DNA from: Acholoe squamosa
Taxonomy: Eukaryota > Annelida > Polychaeta > Phyllodocida > Polynoidae
Direction of reading: 5' to 3'
Assembly (NCBI GenBank): GCA_949317995.1
Contig: OX439036.1
Coordinates: 5,870,356-5,934,355 of the forward strand
DNA: 64,000 nt
In this document: in pieces, positions 36,615-47,919 of the stretch
Layout: each line of letters starts with the position of its first letter
Numbering within the stretch: position 1 is the first letter of the stretch
Program-made: the position numbers and the translations under genes
The notes under the pieces: model-generated
The model's database searches: none
The model's input: only the letters and a program-made list of their open reading frames with translations
What the model was told of the DNA's origin: nothing

Positions 36615-36894
36615 CCGTAATCTCCCGCGTATTAGGCGCACCCCACATATAAGGCGCACCTAGAGTTTTAGGAGTTAGCCAGAAAAATGAAAAATTCATA
36701 ACTTCTTTTCTACTGAATGAATTTTCAAAATCTAAAAAGCTGTGTGTTTCTTGGACCCCCTGCACCCCATATGCTGCTGATTGGGTTATATGGGAGTGTC
36801 ACATATCAAAAGAAAGGTCTTGCTGTTCCCCTTGTGGATCCAGGGAGAACTAAAACCCCCATATAAGACGTGCCTTATATGCGGGAGATTACGG
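36615..36894 (+). mobile_element. TA-flanked MITE, 280 bp (family B)
   Basis: The ends are CCGTAATCTCCCGCGTATTA and ATATGCGGGAGATTACGG with TA at 36613-36614 and 36895-36896. It is the mirror-orientation partner of 23096-23384. It lies about 0.2 kb upstream of the OXCT1 start codon. Confidence 0.8.
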
Positions 36895-38486
36895 TACTAA
36901 AGTTATGACAAAACCAGGGGAATGCTCACCCCCTTCCCAATTAACCCCCCTTCAATACTCCCCGCACATGCTCTGCCCTCTGAAGGCCATGTAATTCTAA
37001 TAACTTGGTTTACGGATTTTTCACCTACAACTCTGGTCGGCCAGATTTGGGGGAGGGGGGGCTCCCCCATTTACCCCCACCTCAAAGCCAAGGTTATCCA
37101 TTGGCGGAGGCAAAAAAAAGAAAAATTAAAAAAAAACGAAGAAAAGAAAAAAAAAACTTGTAAATTACCAGTACCTCATATTTTGGGCCCATATTCTTTT
37201 TGTTTCTTTCTAAGGTTAATGATGTCTTAATTTGTCTGCTCTACATAGATCACTAATTTTATGTCATTGAAATAAAACGTGTTTGGATGTCTTGGCTGAC
37301 CTAACAAAGTAACATTCTTGACGCTAGGTTTTACTGCTCTAATTGGGACAACTGTTGAAGCAAGAAAACTATATGGTATTGTATTTGATATGAAGCAATG
37401 AAATTCAAGTGAATTTAAAATTCTTTACTTAAGCTTTATCACTGGAATATCATATCACAAAAAATGGTACAACTAGTCTCTCTGCATTCCACACATCCTC
37501 ATACGATCCACAGTTTATTGGCACCATTACTTATTTCTTGTTGCTTTGCTTTGAACGCAGGTATATACACCCATACACATAAAACATACAAATACAGATG
37601 GGTACTTTGACATGTATACTGAAAAAGAATTATTTCAAAATTTTTGAAATAATCTCCCAGACAGCAAATACGGAATGAAATCTTCATTTTCAGAAATTTA
37701 GAGACATAATTAAGCCTTTTCATATAAACATAATATACCTCTGTTTCATTATTATATTAAATAAAAGTATGCATGATATCATAATTACATGTAGCACCTG
37801 GTTAATACAATGCTTATAGAATCATCATCATTAGTATAATCAATTGTCGCTATATATATAATATAAATGTATGCACATGTACACATCACCGTTTCCATAC
37901 AGATACGAAAGTTATACATGTATAGCGACCATGGTGATGATAGAATTTCTATAATTACCATTACCTTTGTGATATTATTCACACCTGTCCAAAACGAGTA
38001 TTATGCAGATATACTGAGTACATGTATACCAAAATCGCAATGAAAGAACACTAATATGGTTTAGTAAAAGCTCTTATGGAAAAGAAAAAAAGAAAATTTG
38101 AGTAGGCCTACGCTAGTGTGATTCTCACCCCATCCTTTTTTTCTTTCTTGTTTCACTGAATGAATTTCTTTAAAAGTGAAAAGAAATGAACAAATAAAAA
38201 CTGAGGCAAGAATCCTTTCATATAGAGCGGAATGCACCTGCTGAATCCACAACAGCAAGTCTACCCTTGGAGGGTGCTATTTGAGTCTTGAACCCAGATC
38301 CTTTTCAAGTTGCGGATATCATACTACTGAATTGATTGATTGATATCTAATTCTTTTATCCTGGAGAAATGCGGGTCCTTATAAGTAGAACGTTGCAGTG
38401 AATTCCCCAGCCTCTTGTAGTCTTACAGTTCTGTTTGAGGTATTGTTCTTTTAGTGTGTCACTTCATAGAATATGTTACAAACATT
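36895..38486. other. Gene-free interval
   Basis: An A-rich run lies at about 37108-37157. The rest is AT-rich with no open frame, RNA gene or repeat end that I can support. Confidence 0.6.
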
Positions 38487-40027
38487 CACTGTAAAAAAAA
38501 TTCCGTCGAAAAAACGGAGATTCTCTTGCACCACTGGGTGCCGGCCAATCTCTGTATTTTTTACGGTCACCGTTTTTTCCAAAATCACTGTATTTTTAAC
38601 CGGTACTTCTCCGTTATCTAAAAACGTTGATTTACCGTTCTTAGATTAACTGTAATTCTCAGTTACCCGAAAAACGGAGATTCTCTGGCACCACTGGGTG
38701 CCAGCCATTCTCCGTAATAACTACGGTCACCGTTCTCTTGGAATTACTGTTATTATAACGGAGAATGTCCTTCACCAAGTGGTGCCAGAGAATCACCGTT
38801 ATTTCAAGGGAATACTTCAAATCACCATCATTTTGATATGGCATCAAAGGATGGATTATGGTATTTCTATAATCCAGTTCACTTGTGCTCCAATCCCTAG
38901 TTCCATGAAAGCATCATAGAATAGTTCATCACACTTTGTAATTACAATCTAGGGGCAGACAGCACCCTAGGATTGCTACAAAGCAACATGCATGGCTGGG
39001 TGGACATATATATTTCTTTTCACCACAGGATAGGTGTTTGTCTCAACAAAATATCTCACAAAAGTAGATTACCATACCATTAACCATATTCTCACAGCCC
39101 CATAATTAGCCATCAATGTTGATGGTGCATTTAATTCAAAAGTTGTAAATCATTATCATTTTTTGATACATTAAGAAGTGTCTATACAGTAGACACCTCC
39201 AGGAAATCTCATCATGAAAGAGCCTGCCACCTGGTGTGATCAAACTAAACAATAATCAAAACACAAATTCCCCGTAAATTGATAAACGGTTTTTCGCTGT
39301 GGTAGATTACGGATATTCAATATTGATAATTAATCACTACACTAATTCACCGTAATTTTCACTGTGATCCTCCGTAAATACATTACAGACACAAAAGCAT
39401 TTTTTATTCACACACACACACACACAGGGACTGATACAATACAAAAATCAAACCTTTTTATATGTATAGGATATTTTTTTCTTTGCCACCACCTACTCTC
39501 AATTTAAGAAACTGAAATATACTATGCATTATTATAAGTGCTTTGGGACATACAAGCTTTCACACTATTTAGGAAAATGTATTTTTCAGAACATGTTTTC
39601 TGTGTTTCCTTGTTATATGCTCAATATCTACAGGGTTTCACCAGGATTAGAATTACAAGTTATGCCAAACTGTGGTTCATGGTAAATGTTTTGAAATATA
39701 CTGAGTCTCACCAGATTCAGGAAAAAGGTGTTTCTCTGTACTGGTTTACAGGATTTCCTTGTTATATGATCAATATCTACAGAGTTTCACAAGAATTGAA
39801 ATTATGGAGATTCTTTGTAAGTATCAAAAATGTGCATTACCGTAATTGCTTTAATATATACTCGGTTTCACCGTATTCAGGAAAAAGGTGTTTCTCTGTA
39901 CTGGTTTACAGAATTTCCTTGTCATATGGCCAATATCAACGGAGCTTCACTGGATTTGAAATTACGGAGATTTATTGTAAAATTAAACAGTGAATCTCCG
40001 TCTATTCAACGGAATATTTTTACAGTG
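38487..40027. mobile_element. Non-autonomous DNA transposon with CACTG ends, 1.54 kb
   Basis: It begins CACTGTAAAAAAAATTCCGT and ends ACGGAATATTTTTACAGTG, an inverted repeat of about 19 bases with one or two mismatches. TT precedes and follows it, a possible 2-bp target duplication. Both subterminal regions hold many CGGAGATT, TTTACGGT and CACCGTT words, and the right part repeats a block ending CGGTTTCACC...TTCAGGAAAAAGGTG. The CACTG ends and short duplication suggest a CACTA-like element. No transposase is visible. Confidence 0.65.
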
Positions 40028-40748
40028 TTGATATGCAATTTGTATAATATGAACACAATAAAACGTGCAGGCAACAGTTTACACTGGTGTTGGTGCCTGT
40101 ACACGTCATAATCTAGTATCATGTTATTGCATATACAATGTCATGTAAACAGTAACTGTACTCCGTTGTATAAAAAAAAAACCTTACACAAACTTATGCA
40201 GTAATTAACAACATTTTAGATTGACTGTTGATGAAAGCAGTGATATAAGGGGGTGATCGACTACTCCTTTCCTCCGTGTGAACCTCGGCACTCGACAAAA
40301 TGTATGAGAAACAGAGCAGTCGAAGTCATCAATTTAAAAGCTATTGTTTTCTGCTAATCTTATTACAAGTCGCTCATCTGCCGCTGCACCCATCTACCAA
40401 TCCTGACATATGTACCGGGGGATCCACTGGTTGAACTGCTTTTAGTTTCTGCAGGTATATCCCTCTGAAAAAGTTCTCGATGAAGTCACAGATGTGAGTA
40501 TCATTTTCCTGCAAATGTGGACATGCAAAAACGTCTTATACTCAAGAAAGTTCTCAAGTCTAGATCTTAAGATTCATATGAGCACATCTCACTCTAGAGT
40601 AAAATGACTTGTTCCTGTTCTTGTAAAAAGTGATGTGTTCGATTCCTGAGGAACTCTCGAGTTCTTCTTGAGAAGTGGTCACCTCCCCCCCCCCCCAAAA
40701 AAAAAAAAAACAGCCTCTGTTGGAGCAATTAAACCTGGGATATTGAAC
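40028..40748. other. Gene-free interval
   Basis: This is non-coding apart from a C/A homopolymer run at 40684-40711. Exon-like splice signals at about 40420-40520 were considered and not accepted. Confidence 0.5.
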
Positions 40749-40872
40749 AAGTAACCAATGGATAATTCATGACGAGTGTGTGTTAGTGAACGATAATGAC
40801 ACGAGGCCGTAGGCTGAGTGTTATTAGCCTTTGCTAACACACACGAGTCATAAACTATCCATTGACTACTTA
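40749..40872. repeat. Foldback (inverted repeat) of about 40-bp arms
   Basis: The left arm AAGTAACCAATGGATAATTC continues to ACGAGTGTGTGTTAG. The right arm CTAACACACACGAGTCAT continues to CTATCCATTGACTACTTATT. The arms pair with a few mismatches around a spacer of about 45 bases. It may be a small foldback element. Confidence 0.7.
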
Positions 40873-40974
40873 TTTTATAACACGAAACCAATAAATAATC
40901 AAAAGAATACCAATAAATTCAAGTTGAAAACAAAAATTATTCCCCCTCCCCGGGACTCGAAGCCAGCCATAGTG

Positions 40975-41292
40975 TGTGTACAGGTACATACACCTCCTCG
41001 CCCGGCAGCGGACAGCGACAGCGGCCGTCACGGCTAGCCTTGGCAGCGGCACACGGCGAAAAATAGTGTACATACACCTCGTCGCCCGGCAGCGGACAGC
41101 GACAGTGCACACGGCGAAAAAAGATGCTTCTCGCAGTTATGTTTGTGTATAATCAGTACATACACCTCGTCTCCCGGCAGCGGACAGCGACAGCGCACAC
41201 GGCAAAAAACAGATGCGTCTCGCTGTTATGTTTGTGTATAATACACCTCCTCGCCCGGCAGTGGACAGCGACAGCGCACACGGCGAAAAAAA
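40975..41292. repeat. Tandem-like repeat with CCCGGCAGCGGACAGCGACAG
   Basis: Four copies of a unit carry ACACCTCGTCGCCCGGCAG, GGACAGCGACAGCGC and ACACGGCGAAAAA. Spacers between the last copies share TCTCGC(A/T)GTTATGTTTGTG. It abuts two tRNA-like sequences, so the whole block may be a composite SINE region. Confidence 0.75.
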
Positions 41293-41295
41293 ATG

Positions 41296-41370
41296 GGCCC
41301 GGACCGGGGCTCGATCCATGTACCTCTTACGGCTCAGCGCTAGGCGCTAACCGCTAGGCCACTGCGTCTC
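41296..41370 (-). repeat. tRNA-derived sequence (SINE head or tRNA pseudogene)
   Basis: On the minus strand GACGCAGTGGCCTAGCGGTT has the form of an internal A box, and GGATCGAGCCCCGGTCC that of a B box. The spacing suits a tRNA, but stem pairing is incomplete. It is not called as a functional tRNA. Confidence 0.5.
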
Positions 41371-41496
41371 CTCCTCCTGTGGGCGTCTTGGCTTGGATTG
41401 ATTTGAATGCGTCCCGTGGTTATGTATACACGATCGGTACACACACCTCGGAGGATTCCTTTGTTTGGTTTAGTTCTAGCCAACCACCTCTCGTCG

Positions 41497-41567
41497 GTCT
41501 CTGTGGCGCACTGCATAGGGTGTTGGACTAAGGACCTGAGATTGCAGGTTCGACCCCTACCATGGCA
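41497..41567 (+). repeat. tRNA-derived sequence, Leu(AAG)-like anticodon loop
   Basis: GTCTCTGTGGCGCACTGCAT fits an acceptor strand and A box, CTAAGGA could be an anticodon loop with AAG, and GGTTCGACCCC is a good B box. The 3' acceptor strand does not pair with the 5' one, so this is a tRNA-derived repeat or a decayed tRNA. Confidence 0.5.
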
Positions 41568-41625
41568 ATGAAATAGTCTGTTGGTTTTAACATGTAACAT
41601 ATGACATGGAAGGACATGAGAGGCA

Positions 41626-41678
41626 TGCGGTTATCCATGGATAACCACACGGGTGCGGGTTATCCATGGATAACCGCA
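41626..41678. repeat. Two perfect 18-bp palindromes forming a larger inverted repeat
   Basis: GGTTATCCATGGATAACC occurs at 41629-41646 and again at 41658-41675. The outer TGC and GCA also pair, so the whole stretch is a near-perfect inverted repeat with an 11-base spacer. Confidence 0.9.
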
Positions 41679-41679
41679 C

Positions 41680-42870
41680 ACCTTACAAAATCCATGTTAC
41701 AGCCTATAGGGTGTGCAATATCGACAGATATGTGGATGGGAATAGACACCAAAAAGCACTGAGTAACCCAGAAATCGTGGTATAAAGCATGATAAAATGC
41801 TTGAGGGTTGAACGCAAGCTGTCCCTACACCATTAGATGGTCCTGGAGTGAAGGGTCATCCCACTGACGGTTCAACTACCAGTCGTCATCTTTGGTAGCT
41901 CTGAAAAATTTATAAATAAAAATACAACAAAATCAATACTGAGAGAATGAAGTATTCAAAATCACAATTCTTTATTTACACAATTGAACGACGTGTGTAT
42001 TTCGGTAGTACTGCGCATTTGTTTATCTTGTTCTTCTTTTATTTATGTTATCATTCATTTATTTTGCTCCATTACCTTATAATTATTAGAAAATGATGTA
42101 AGAAAAATAACAGGCCTCAACTAGGTGAGGCTCCACTACGTGATTTTTGCTGACAATCGGAGCTATTCTCACAAAAGCAGACACAAACACAGATTATAGA
42201 GTGGCATTTGTTATTATTTCAAGGTGTAAATAGAAGATTGAGAGAGCTTTCTGTTTATGTGGGGAAGGCTTTGTGTACAATCTCAGACACATTTTTGTTG
42301 CCAAAAGATGTTTTTGTTTACTAAATTAAGTTGACCTAATGTAAATATTGCACACTGACGACTCTCTGCAGCTCAATAGCAGACAGGTTTGATTTTTACA
42401 GTACAAGACCCTGCGATCTGTGTGACTGCTGTGTTGTTATATATATTTGGCTGTGTTGATGAAGGCCACTAAAAAAATCAAACAAAAAAAACTTGTTTCT
42501 CATCACTGCCCTCGTCAGCAAAAAATCGTCATTTGTGATTGGTTTTGACATCCTCCCCCGTCACGTTTGTGATGATGGGAAAGATGTTTCCTTTTTTTTT
42601 TGGAGTGGCCAACATTAGAGAATTTTACAGATCTTAAGACTTACCTTTAACAGGACCTTTACCCCATGCCTTCCCATCAATGTGTTTTGGATGTTGGGTT
42701 GTGGAGAAGGCAGTCGTACGACACCAGTCTGACTATCAACAAGCTGGCAGCAGCTCACAGTGTGTACAATATGGCGTAATGGCATGGTATAGGCATAGTC
42801 AATGTGTTGGTGTCATTATTGGCATATAGGACAATGAATGGTGCATGGTAAGGGCAATGCTTTAGTCCAA
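41680..42870. other. Gene-free interval
   Basis: No repeat ends or RNA genes were recognised. An exon-like stretch at 42645-42732 on the minus strand is discussed among rejected items. Confidence 0.5.
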
Positions 42871-42871
42871 T

Positions 42872-43110
42872 TGACCTAGCGCCTTTATCAAACAGGAATA
42901 TGAGTTGTGACTTCTTATCTACTCCATGTAGATCTAGTGGAATCAAGAATAACTACCAGTTATTCTGGCAAGGTGGGGCATTTATATTATGATTCAAATT
43001 ATTATAGGACCCCTTTATAGATGGACCTGGCGCCTTTATCAAAACAGGAATATGAGTTGTGACTTCTTAGCTACTCCATGTACATCTAGTGGAATCAAGA
43101 ATAACCGCTG
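42872..43110. repeat. Direct repeat, two copies of about 87 bp
   Basis: GACCTAGCGCCTTTATCAAA to about 42957 recurs at 43023-43110 with a handful of differences (shared GGAATATGAGTTGTGACTTC and AGTGGAATCAAGAATAAC). The spacing is about 150 bp, so this may be a local tandem duplication. Confidence 0.8.
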
Positions 43111-43209
43111 GTTGTTATTCTATAACCCCCAGTTGTTATTCTAAATCTATAAATTAAATTCATTCGCAAACGACGCCCAAAGTTGACTGATCCTTGTAGA
43201 TGTTTCCAA

Positions 43210-43400
43210 ATCAATTGAATTTAGCCATCCAATTCCAGGAATTTAGCCATCTAATTTCAGGGATTGAGCCATCCCATTTCAGGACCTTAGCCACCCAATT
43301 TCAGGAGAAGGCCTTTCTACTTCACACACAGGATATGAATAAATGAATGAATAAATAGATAAATGAATAAATAAATGAATTTATAAATAAACAAATAAGA
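43210..43400. repeat. Short tandem repeats
   Basis: Four copies of a 25-27 bp unit, TTTAGCCATCCAATTTCAGG-like, occupy about 43214-43306. They are followed at 43336-43397 by a microsatellite of AATGAATAAATA type. Confidence 0.8.
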
Positions 43401-44470
43401 AATTGAAATAAGTCCTGAGAAGTTATGTGTAGTAGGGCTCCATCTATACAACTGCTTAATATCCACTGAACACTGGACCACTGTACTTGTATAGCATTAA
43501 ACATGTGTATACATAGTTATTATTTTTTGGTTTGAATTTACTTTATTATCCCAAGATTTCTATACATTCATGAGAATCCTTTGGTTGTTTGATACATTGA
43601 TAGTATATATTTGCATGCATAATGTTACCGGTAATAAGTAATAGTTTCATAAGCGTAAGGTACATTGATAAGTACATAATAGCTTATATTTTAAATCCTC
43701 CAGGAAACATAGCATATATCAATAAGGTAATCAATGCCAATCAGTAACCAAAAAAGACATGGTATAAGAAAATGATAATACATTGAGATAACAATGAAGG
43801 AAGAGAACATCATCCCCACAATATTCTGTGTAAGGGTTGATTCTTCTGGTTCTACCTTTCTTCTTTTCGATGGTTTGCAATACAGTTGACACATTATATT
43901 AAGTTATAAGAAAATAAATGAGAAATATAATAAGCCCCAGGTGGCAGGACAGTGATACTCACACAGCCAAGGAAGCTCTGTGAAAATAAAGACAGATCTC
44001 CGGCATCTTTGGGATGAGGACTCCGTCCTTATTTCAATGACATTTTTTTTTACAGTGCATTGTGATTATACCAGTACATTATATCATGGCCTAGTTGTTG
44101 TACGTATCAAGCATTGAGACCACCAATAGACAATAACAACTGTCTCAAATAAATTTCTAGTGACAAGAACACTGTAGAAAATAACTGTTGAATCTATCAG
44201 GATCCTCATAAAATTGAAGAGTGGACTACTGTCATTGTATAGCATTAAACCTGTTTTTTTACCAGAAGCTCTAGATGGCAGTACAGTGCATAAATGTGCA
44301 AAGAATCTCTCTGAAAATAATAATTCAAATCTTGCAACTTTGGGATGACAATTGGGTTGTTATTTTGACAATTCTTTTACAAGGTAGTTTACGTAGTGCA
44401 GTTCTACAAAGATAACTGACACATATGTCATTTTAATTGTGATAGGTGTTAGCTACTGTTTTTTATTGTG
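43400..44470. other. Gene-free interval left of the Polinton
   Basis: Two loosely similar blocks occur at about 43970-44060 and 44290-44375 (TCTG.GAAAATAA, CTTTGGGATGA). Nothing else is supported. Confidence 0.45.
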
Positions 44471-44483
44471 AGTAGTATATATA

Positions 44484-44533
44484 TATAGGTCTTCTTTGGA
44501 TATTTCTAAAAAAATATCCAAAGAAGACCTATA
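44484..44533. repeat. Perfect hairpin, 22-bp arms
   Basis: TATAGGTCTTCTTTGGATA... at 44484-44505 is the exact reverse complement of 44512-44533, with a 6-base loop. It lies at the proposed left end of the Polinton. It could be part of a terminal structure or a transcription terminator for minus-strand genes. Confidence 0.9.
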
Positions 44534-45348
44534 TTTTTTGAATATCTAGAAAATACCTATTATTTTGGATAATAGGATTATTTTGGAAATAGTAAAGGAG
44601 GATTGAAGGAGGATTTAAGGAGCAGGATTGAGAGATACATTCAATTTCAGATCAGCTCTTTAAGGAATGACGTTACTGAAACAGGAGGACCATTATGTAT
44701 GGTGCTTTAACCAACTGATGGGAGCATACACGCTTCAACCAACAGTGGGAGCATCACCCAACAATGGGAGCATCAGCCGTTCTAAGTTGACAAGGTCGCA
44801 CGAATAGTCGTGATTTTGTTCACACTGAAGCTAGTACCTGGAGCTACAGGCGTGGAGGTTCGTGACATGAGGGCCGGACCTCTCCAATTAACCCCAGACA
44901 TTGCGTTCCTTATATACTCCACCTCAGCAGTGAAATCATAAATGTGGTGTTACACCTTTAAGTCTACGAACAAATAGACATTCAGTTTAAGAGGATTTAG
45001 ATTTTTTTCAACAGTTTGAGTGATTTAGGGACTGAGTTTTTTCTCCTCTATTTTTTGTTATATTTCATTGATATCAGCAAAGAACTTTTGCTGAGTTATT
45101 AGAGGAATTTACAGCGTTAGTTTACAAATTGAAACGATAGATTTTCATTTTCATTGGATTTAAAGCAATTCTTGTATTACGATGATAAATAAAATATGTG
45201 ATGTACAGATCATTTGACACTTTGATTGAAGTATTATGCTGTCTATAAGTGAAAATAAAAATGAAATGAAACAAGTTGTTTGGATATAATACATTTTATT
45301 ATAATAATGTAATAGAACAGAGTTAAGTATTATTATAAAATCATATCA
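44534..45348. other. Non-coding end region of the Polinton (tentative)
   Basis: It contains GGAGGATT repeats at about 44598-44632 and ACAGTGGGAGCATCA/ACAATGGGAGCATCA at 44741-44773. No open frame is supported. It may be terminal repeat sequence, which cannot be tested because the right end is outside the window. Confidence 0.4.
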
Positions 45349-45819
45349 TTAGGACATATGTGTTTCTTTACGCCATTGTTCATATATTTTGCTGTGACTT
45401 AATGGGAAATATATTTTCGAATAAGGAGTATCTTTGAGTTTGTTAGATTCTTTTAAAGTAATATTATATATTTTTTCCAACACAAGTTGTGCAATTGGAT
45501 CTCCACAATTTATTTTATATTCTTTTTCACTAAAATTTAAAAAAAGGATATGAATTTGTCCTCTGTAATCATTGTCTATGATTCCCCCCTTAACATCCGT
45601 ATACTTAAACCTATGCCCACTTAATGGTGCTATACGTGCATAATACCCAGTAGGGACAGCAACTTTGATGCCTGTTTTAATTAAACATTTTTCTTTGGCT
45701 GGAATTATATAACTGAAAGCACTATATAAATTAAATCCTACAGCGTTAGTTTTTTCTTTACTTAGAGGAAATGTATTGGAATCATATCTAGTATATCCTA
45801 AAACAGGTTTGTTTCCCAT
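45349..45819 (-). CDS. dUTPase-like protein (second copy)
   Basis: This 156-residue frame belongs to the trimeric dUTPase fold. Recognisable segments are AVGFNLYSA near residue 27, YIIPAKEKCLIKTGI, ARIAPLSG near 62, GGIIDNDYRGQIHILFLN near 77 and GDPIAQLVLEKI near 105. The trimeric family normally hydrolyses dUTP to dUMP and pyrophosphate. It is clearly related to, but quite different from, the dUTPase gene further right in the same element, so it is a paralogue rather than a recent duplicate. Whether it is an enzyme or a regulator is unknown. It is the leftmost Polinton ORF seen. Confidence 0.8.
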   Translation of the reverse strand: MGNKPVLGYTRYDSNTFPLSKEKTNAVGFNLYSAFSYIIPAKEKCLIKTGIKVAVPTGYYARIAPLSGHRFKYTDVKGGIIDNDYRGQIHILFLNFSEKEYKINCGDPIAQLVLEKIYNITLKESNKLKDTPYSKIYFPLSHSKIYEQWRKETHMS

Positions 45820-45929
45820 TTTTTTTATTGACTGTACTTTAAGACTATTAAGAAGTGTGCATTCACAGAGACATTTATATCATTCAGAGACATTAAGAAG
45901 TGTGTTTTACCTTTAGGATTCTGTTTTTC

Positions 45930-46469
45930 TTATTCTTCTTCTAAAATGTACAGTATATCGAGATAGTCAAAAAGTTCTTTGTCTTGAATGTCTTCCATCG
46001 CAGTATTCAGTTTATCTAACTGATTTGGTTTTAACATGAAGTGGCTTTCAATGTTCTTTGATGCGAACAGTAACGTATCCCAGTTTAATTTGGTGATAGT
46101 GAAACCTTCTATTTCAATTTTAGAGTTCATGTTAACGTTCGAACTAAACAGATGTTTTATTTGATCCATTTTAGATGAGAGTTCTGTCCATTCTTCTTCG
46201 AAAATTTCGATCTTTTGTTCTTCTTTTACATCCAAGTATACGAGTGTGTTGTCTTCGTGCGGCACATCATCGTACATAACAACTAAATCGAGATTGTAGG
46301 AAATGTTATAACATCCTCGCAAACACGTTTTCACTTCACCTTGATCTGTGTAACTATGTGCTCGCACTGTGAAATTGGTTTCATACCGATGATGACTTTC
46401 TTCTGAACTTGTTTCATCTTCTGAGGTTGATGATTCGATGTTATTCATTATAGTTTCGTTGTCAGCCAT
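45930..46469 (-). CDS. Acidic protein of unknown function
   Basis: This is a 179-residue open frame from an ATG. It starts with a Ser/Glu-rich stretch (SSTSEDETSSEESHH), followed by a region predicted to be mixed strand and helix (TNFTVRAHSYTDQG, LDLVVMYDDVPHEDN) and an acidic C-terminus (DYLDILYILEEE). I recognise no domain. It lies between two other minus-strand ORFs of the Polinton with short spacers, so it is probably a real element gene. Confidence 0.6.
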   Translation of the reverse strand: MADNETIMNNIESSTSEDETSSEESHHRYETNFTVRAHSYTDQGEVKTCLRGCYNISYNLDLVVMYDDVPHEDNTLVYLDVKEEQKIEIFEEEWTELSSKMDQIKHLFSSNVNMNSKIEIEGFTITKLNWDTLLFASKNIESHFMLKPNQLDKLNTAMEDIQDKELFDYLDILYILEEE

Positions 46470-46569
46470 TTTTTTGACGCAATGAATTATGTTGCTACGT
46501 TATGTTGTCATAGCTACACTTAGTAACGAGTGTTTACTCCATTTTGTAGCGCATACCTTAGCAACCGTG

Positions 46570-47166
46570 TTATACAGAGAGTGGATACCAAAGACGATCT
46601 AAATCATAAATTTCTGCTGGTATTGATTCATTTATATGTCTCCAGCCGGGAAAATAAAGAATTAAGTCATCATTTATGAATAGAGTGGCAGAGAATGAGT
46701 TACATATGTGTTCTAGTATACTTTGAAATTGACTTCTGAAAGTGATTGTTTGATCTAAAAATAGTATATTCGCAGATTTCAATGACTGGATAAAATTTTT
46801 ATATTCTTTAGACTTAAGTATTGTAGTAGTTTCATTGATACGACTATTTCCATGGAATATTATTGAAATCTTGCTGTATCTTGAATTATCTCGGGTTTGC
46901 CATTTAACTCCAAAGTGATCTGTGTAATACATGACATTGATTAATTTTTTTAAGTTTTTTATTACTTCATTTAAAAGTGAAGAAGTTTGAACTTCATCGT
47001 TTTTCCATTTATTCAAAAAAAGTTCTGCTATTTCATTTTTTAAAATAAAAGTAATTATTTTAGTGTTTTCATATGGAAAAATATTATTTCGAGGTGAATG
47101 ATTATTGTAATCAGAATCTTGTAAAATATAAAGCAAGCATTCATCTACTTTTGCTTTGTTGTCCAT
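46570..47166 (-). CDS. Protein of unknown function
   Basis: This 198-residue open frame starts at an ATG in TTGTCCAT (minus strand). It is rich in Ile, Asn and Lys like the rest of the Polinton. Segments such as ITFILKNEIAELFLNKW, KISIIFHGNSRINE and ATLFINDDLILYFPGWRH suggest a folded globular protein. No family is recognised. It lies downstream of the dUTPase gene on the same strand. Confidence 0.6.
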   Translation of the reverse strand: MDNKAKVDECLLYILQDSDYNNHSPRNNIFPYENTKIITFILKNEIAELFLNKWKNDEVQTSSLLNEVIKNLKKLINVMYYTDHFGVKWQTRDNSRYSKISIIFHGNSRINETTTILKSKEYKNFIQSLKSANILFLDQTITFRSQFQSILEHICNSFSATLFINDDLILYFPGWRHINESIPAEIYDLDRLWYPLSV

Positions 47167-47446
47167 TATGTTTTTTTTGGTTGTATGATTTTTTAGTTTA
47201 TCATAGAGATTGTGTGATTTTTTAGTTTATCCCAAGGATATTTTGTTTGTTATATTGTATGCATAAAAAACATAACTCGATTTTATTTAATTTTTTTATT
47301 AGGGATAATTTCACATCGAGAGATGGAGGGCATTTCATTGATTTTATTAATGGTTTATATGATGTTGATTTTTTTTATTTTTAATGCTTTTTCATCATAG
47401 GCTTGTTCTTTTAACTGCATCGACTCGTTTTTTCTTTTGCTGATTC
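47167..47446 (-). other. AT-rich spacer in the Polinton
   Basis: This non-coding gap lies between the dUTPase end and the 198-residue ORF. It contains a repeated GTGATTTTTTAGTTTATC at about 47193-47229. Confidence 0.55.
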
Positions 47447-47919
47447 TTAATTTGATTTTTCTTCATAGGCTTGTTCTTCAACTGCATCAAAGAATTGTTC
47501 TTCATCTGCAGCCTCTTCATTGACAGGGTTTTCTCTTGATGGTTCTTCATCCATTTTTTCAACTGGTTTTTCTTCAGTTTCATTAGTTGTTTTTTCTTTC
47601 CCTGATCCGAATCCTTTTTTGTTTCTTTCAGTTACATTAAGAACAGACACTTCTTCAAGGTGAGGGATGCAAATTCTTTCTATGATGATTTGAGCTATTT
47701 GATCTCCATGTTTTATTTCAAAGTTTTTATTACCAAAATTGAACAGTAGGACGGCAACAGTGCCTCTATAGTCTCCATCTATTACTCCTGCACCAACATC
47801 AATAAAATGATGAACTGCAAGACCTGATTTAGGTGCTATGCGACCATAGCATCCTGGAGGTATAGCAAGCGTTAAATCAGTTTTCACCAACATTCTTTCT
47901 TTAGCAGGAATAATATAAT
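47447..47919 (-). pseudogene. Polinton dUTPase, 3' part, split by an LTR-type element
   Basis: This frame carries the later dUTPase segments: [54 protein letters not shown] and a glycine-rich GFGSG. A long acidic tail follows, with repeated Glu and Lys residues and [17 protein letters not shown]. The first part of the gene lies 11.5 kb to the right at 59437-59648. The gene is therefore interrupted by the element at 47920-59436. The trimeric dUTPase family lowers dUTP to keep uracil out of DNA. Confidence 0.85.

Noticed and set aside
40420-40520. Possible ferritin-like last exon on the minus strand (NDTHICDFIEN)
   Set aside because: Only about ten residues resemble ferritin; the rest does not, and splice-like signals exist on both strands.
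41497-41567. Functional tRNA gene
   Set aside because: A and B boxes are good but the acceptor strands do not pair, so it is kept only as a tRNA-derived repeat.
42645-42732. Exon-like stretch on the minus strand (reads TTQHPKHIDGKAWGKGPVK, followed by GTAAGT)
   Set aside because: A good donor and a plausible AG acceptor exist, but no neighbouring exon, start codon or known protein could be joined to it. RNA-seq junctions at 42645 would settle it.
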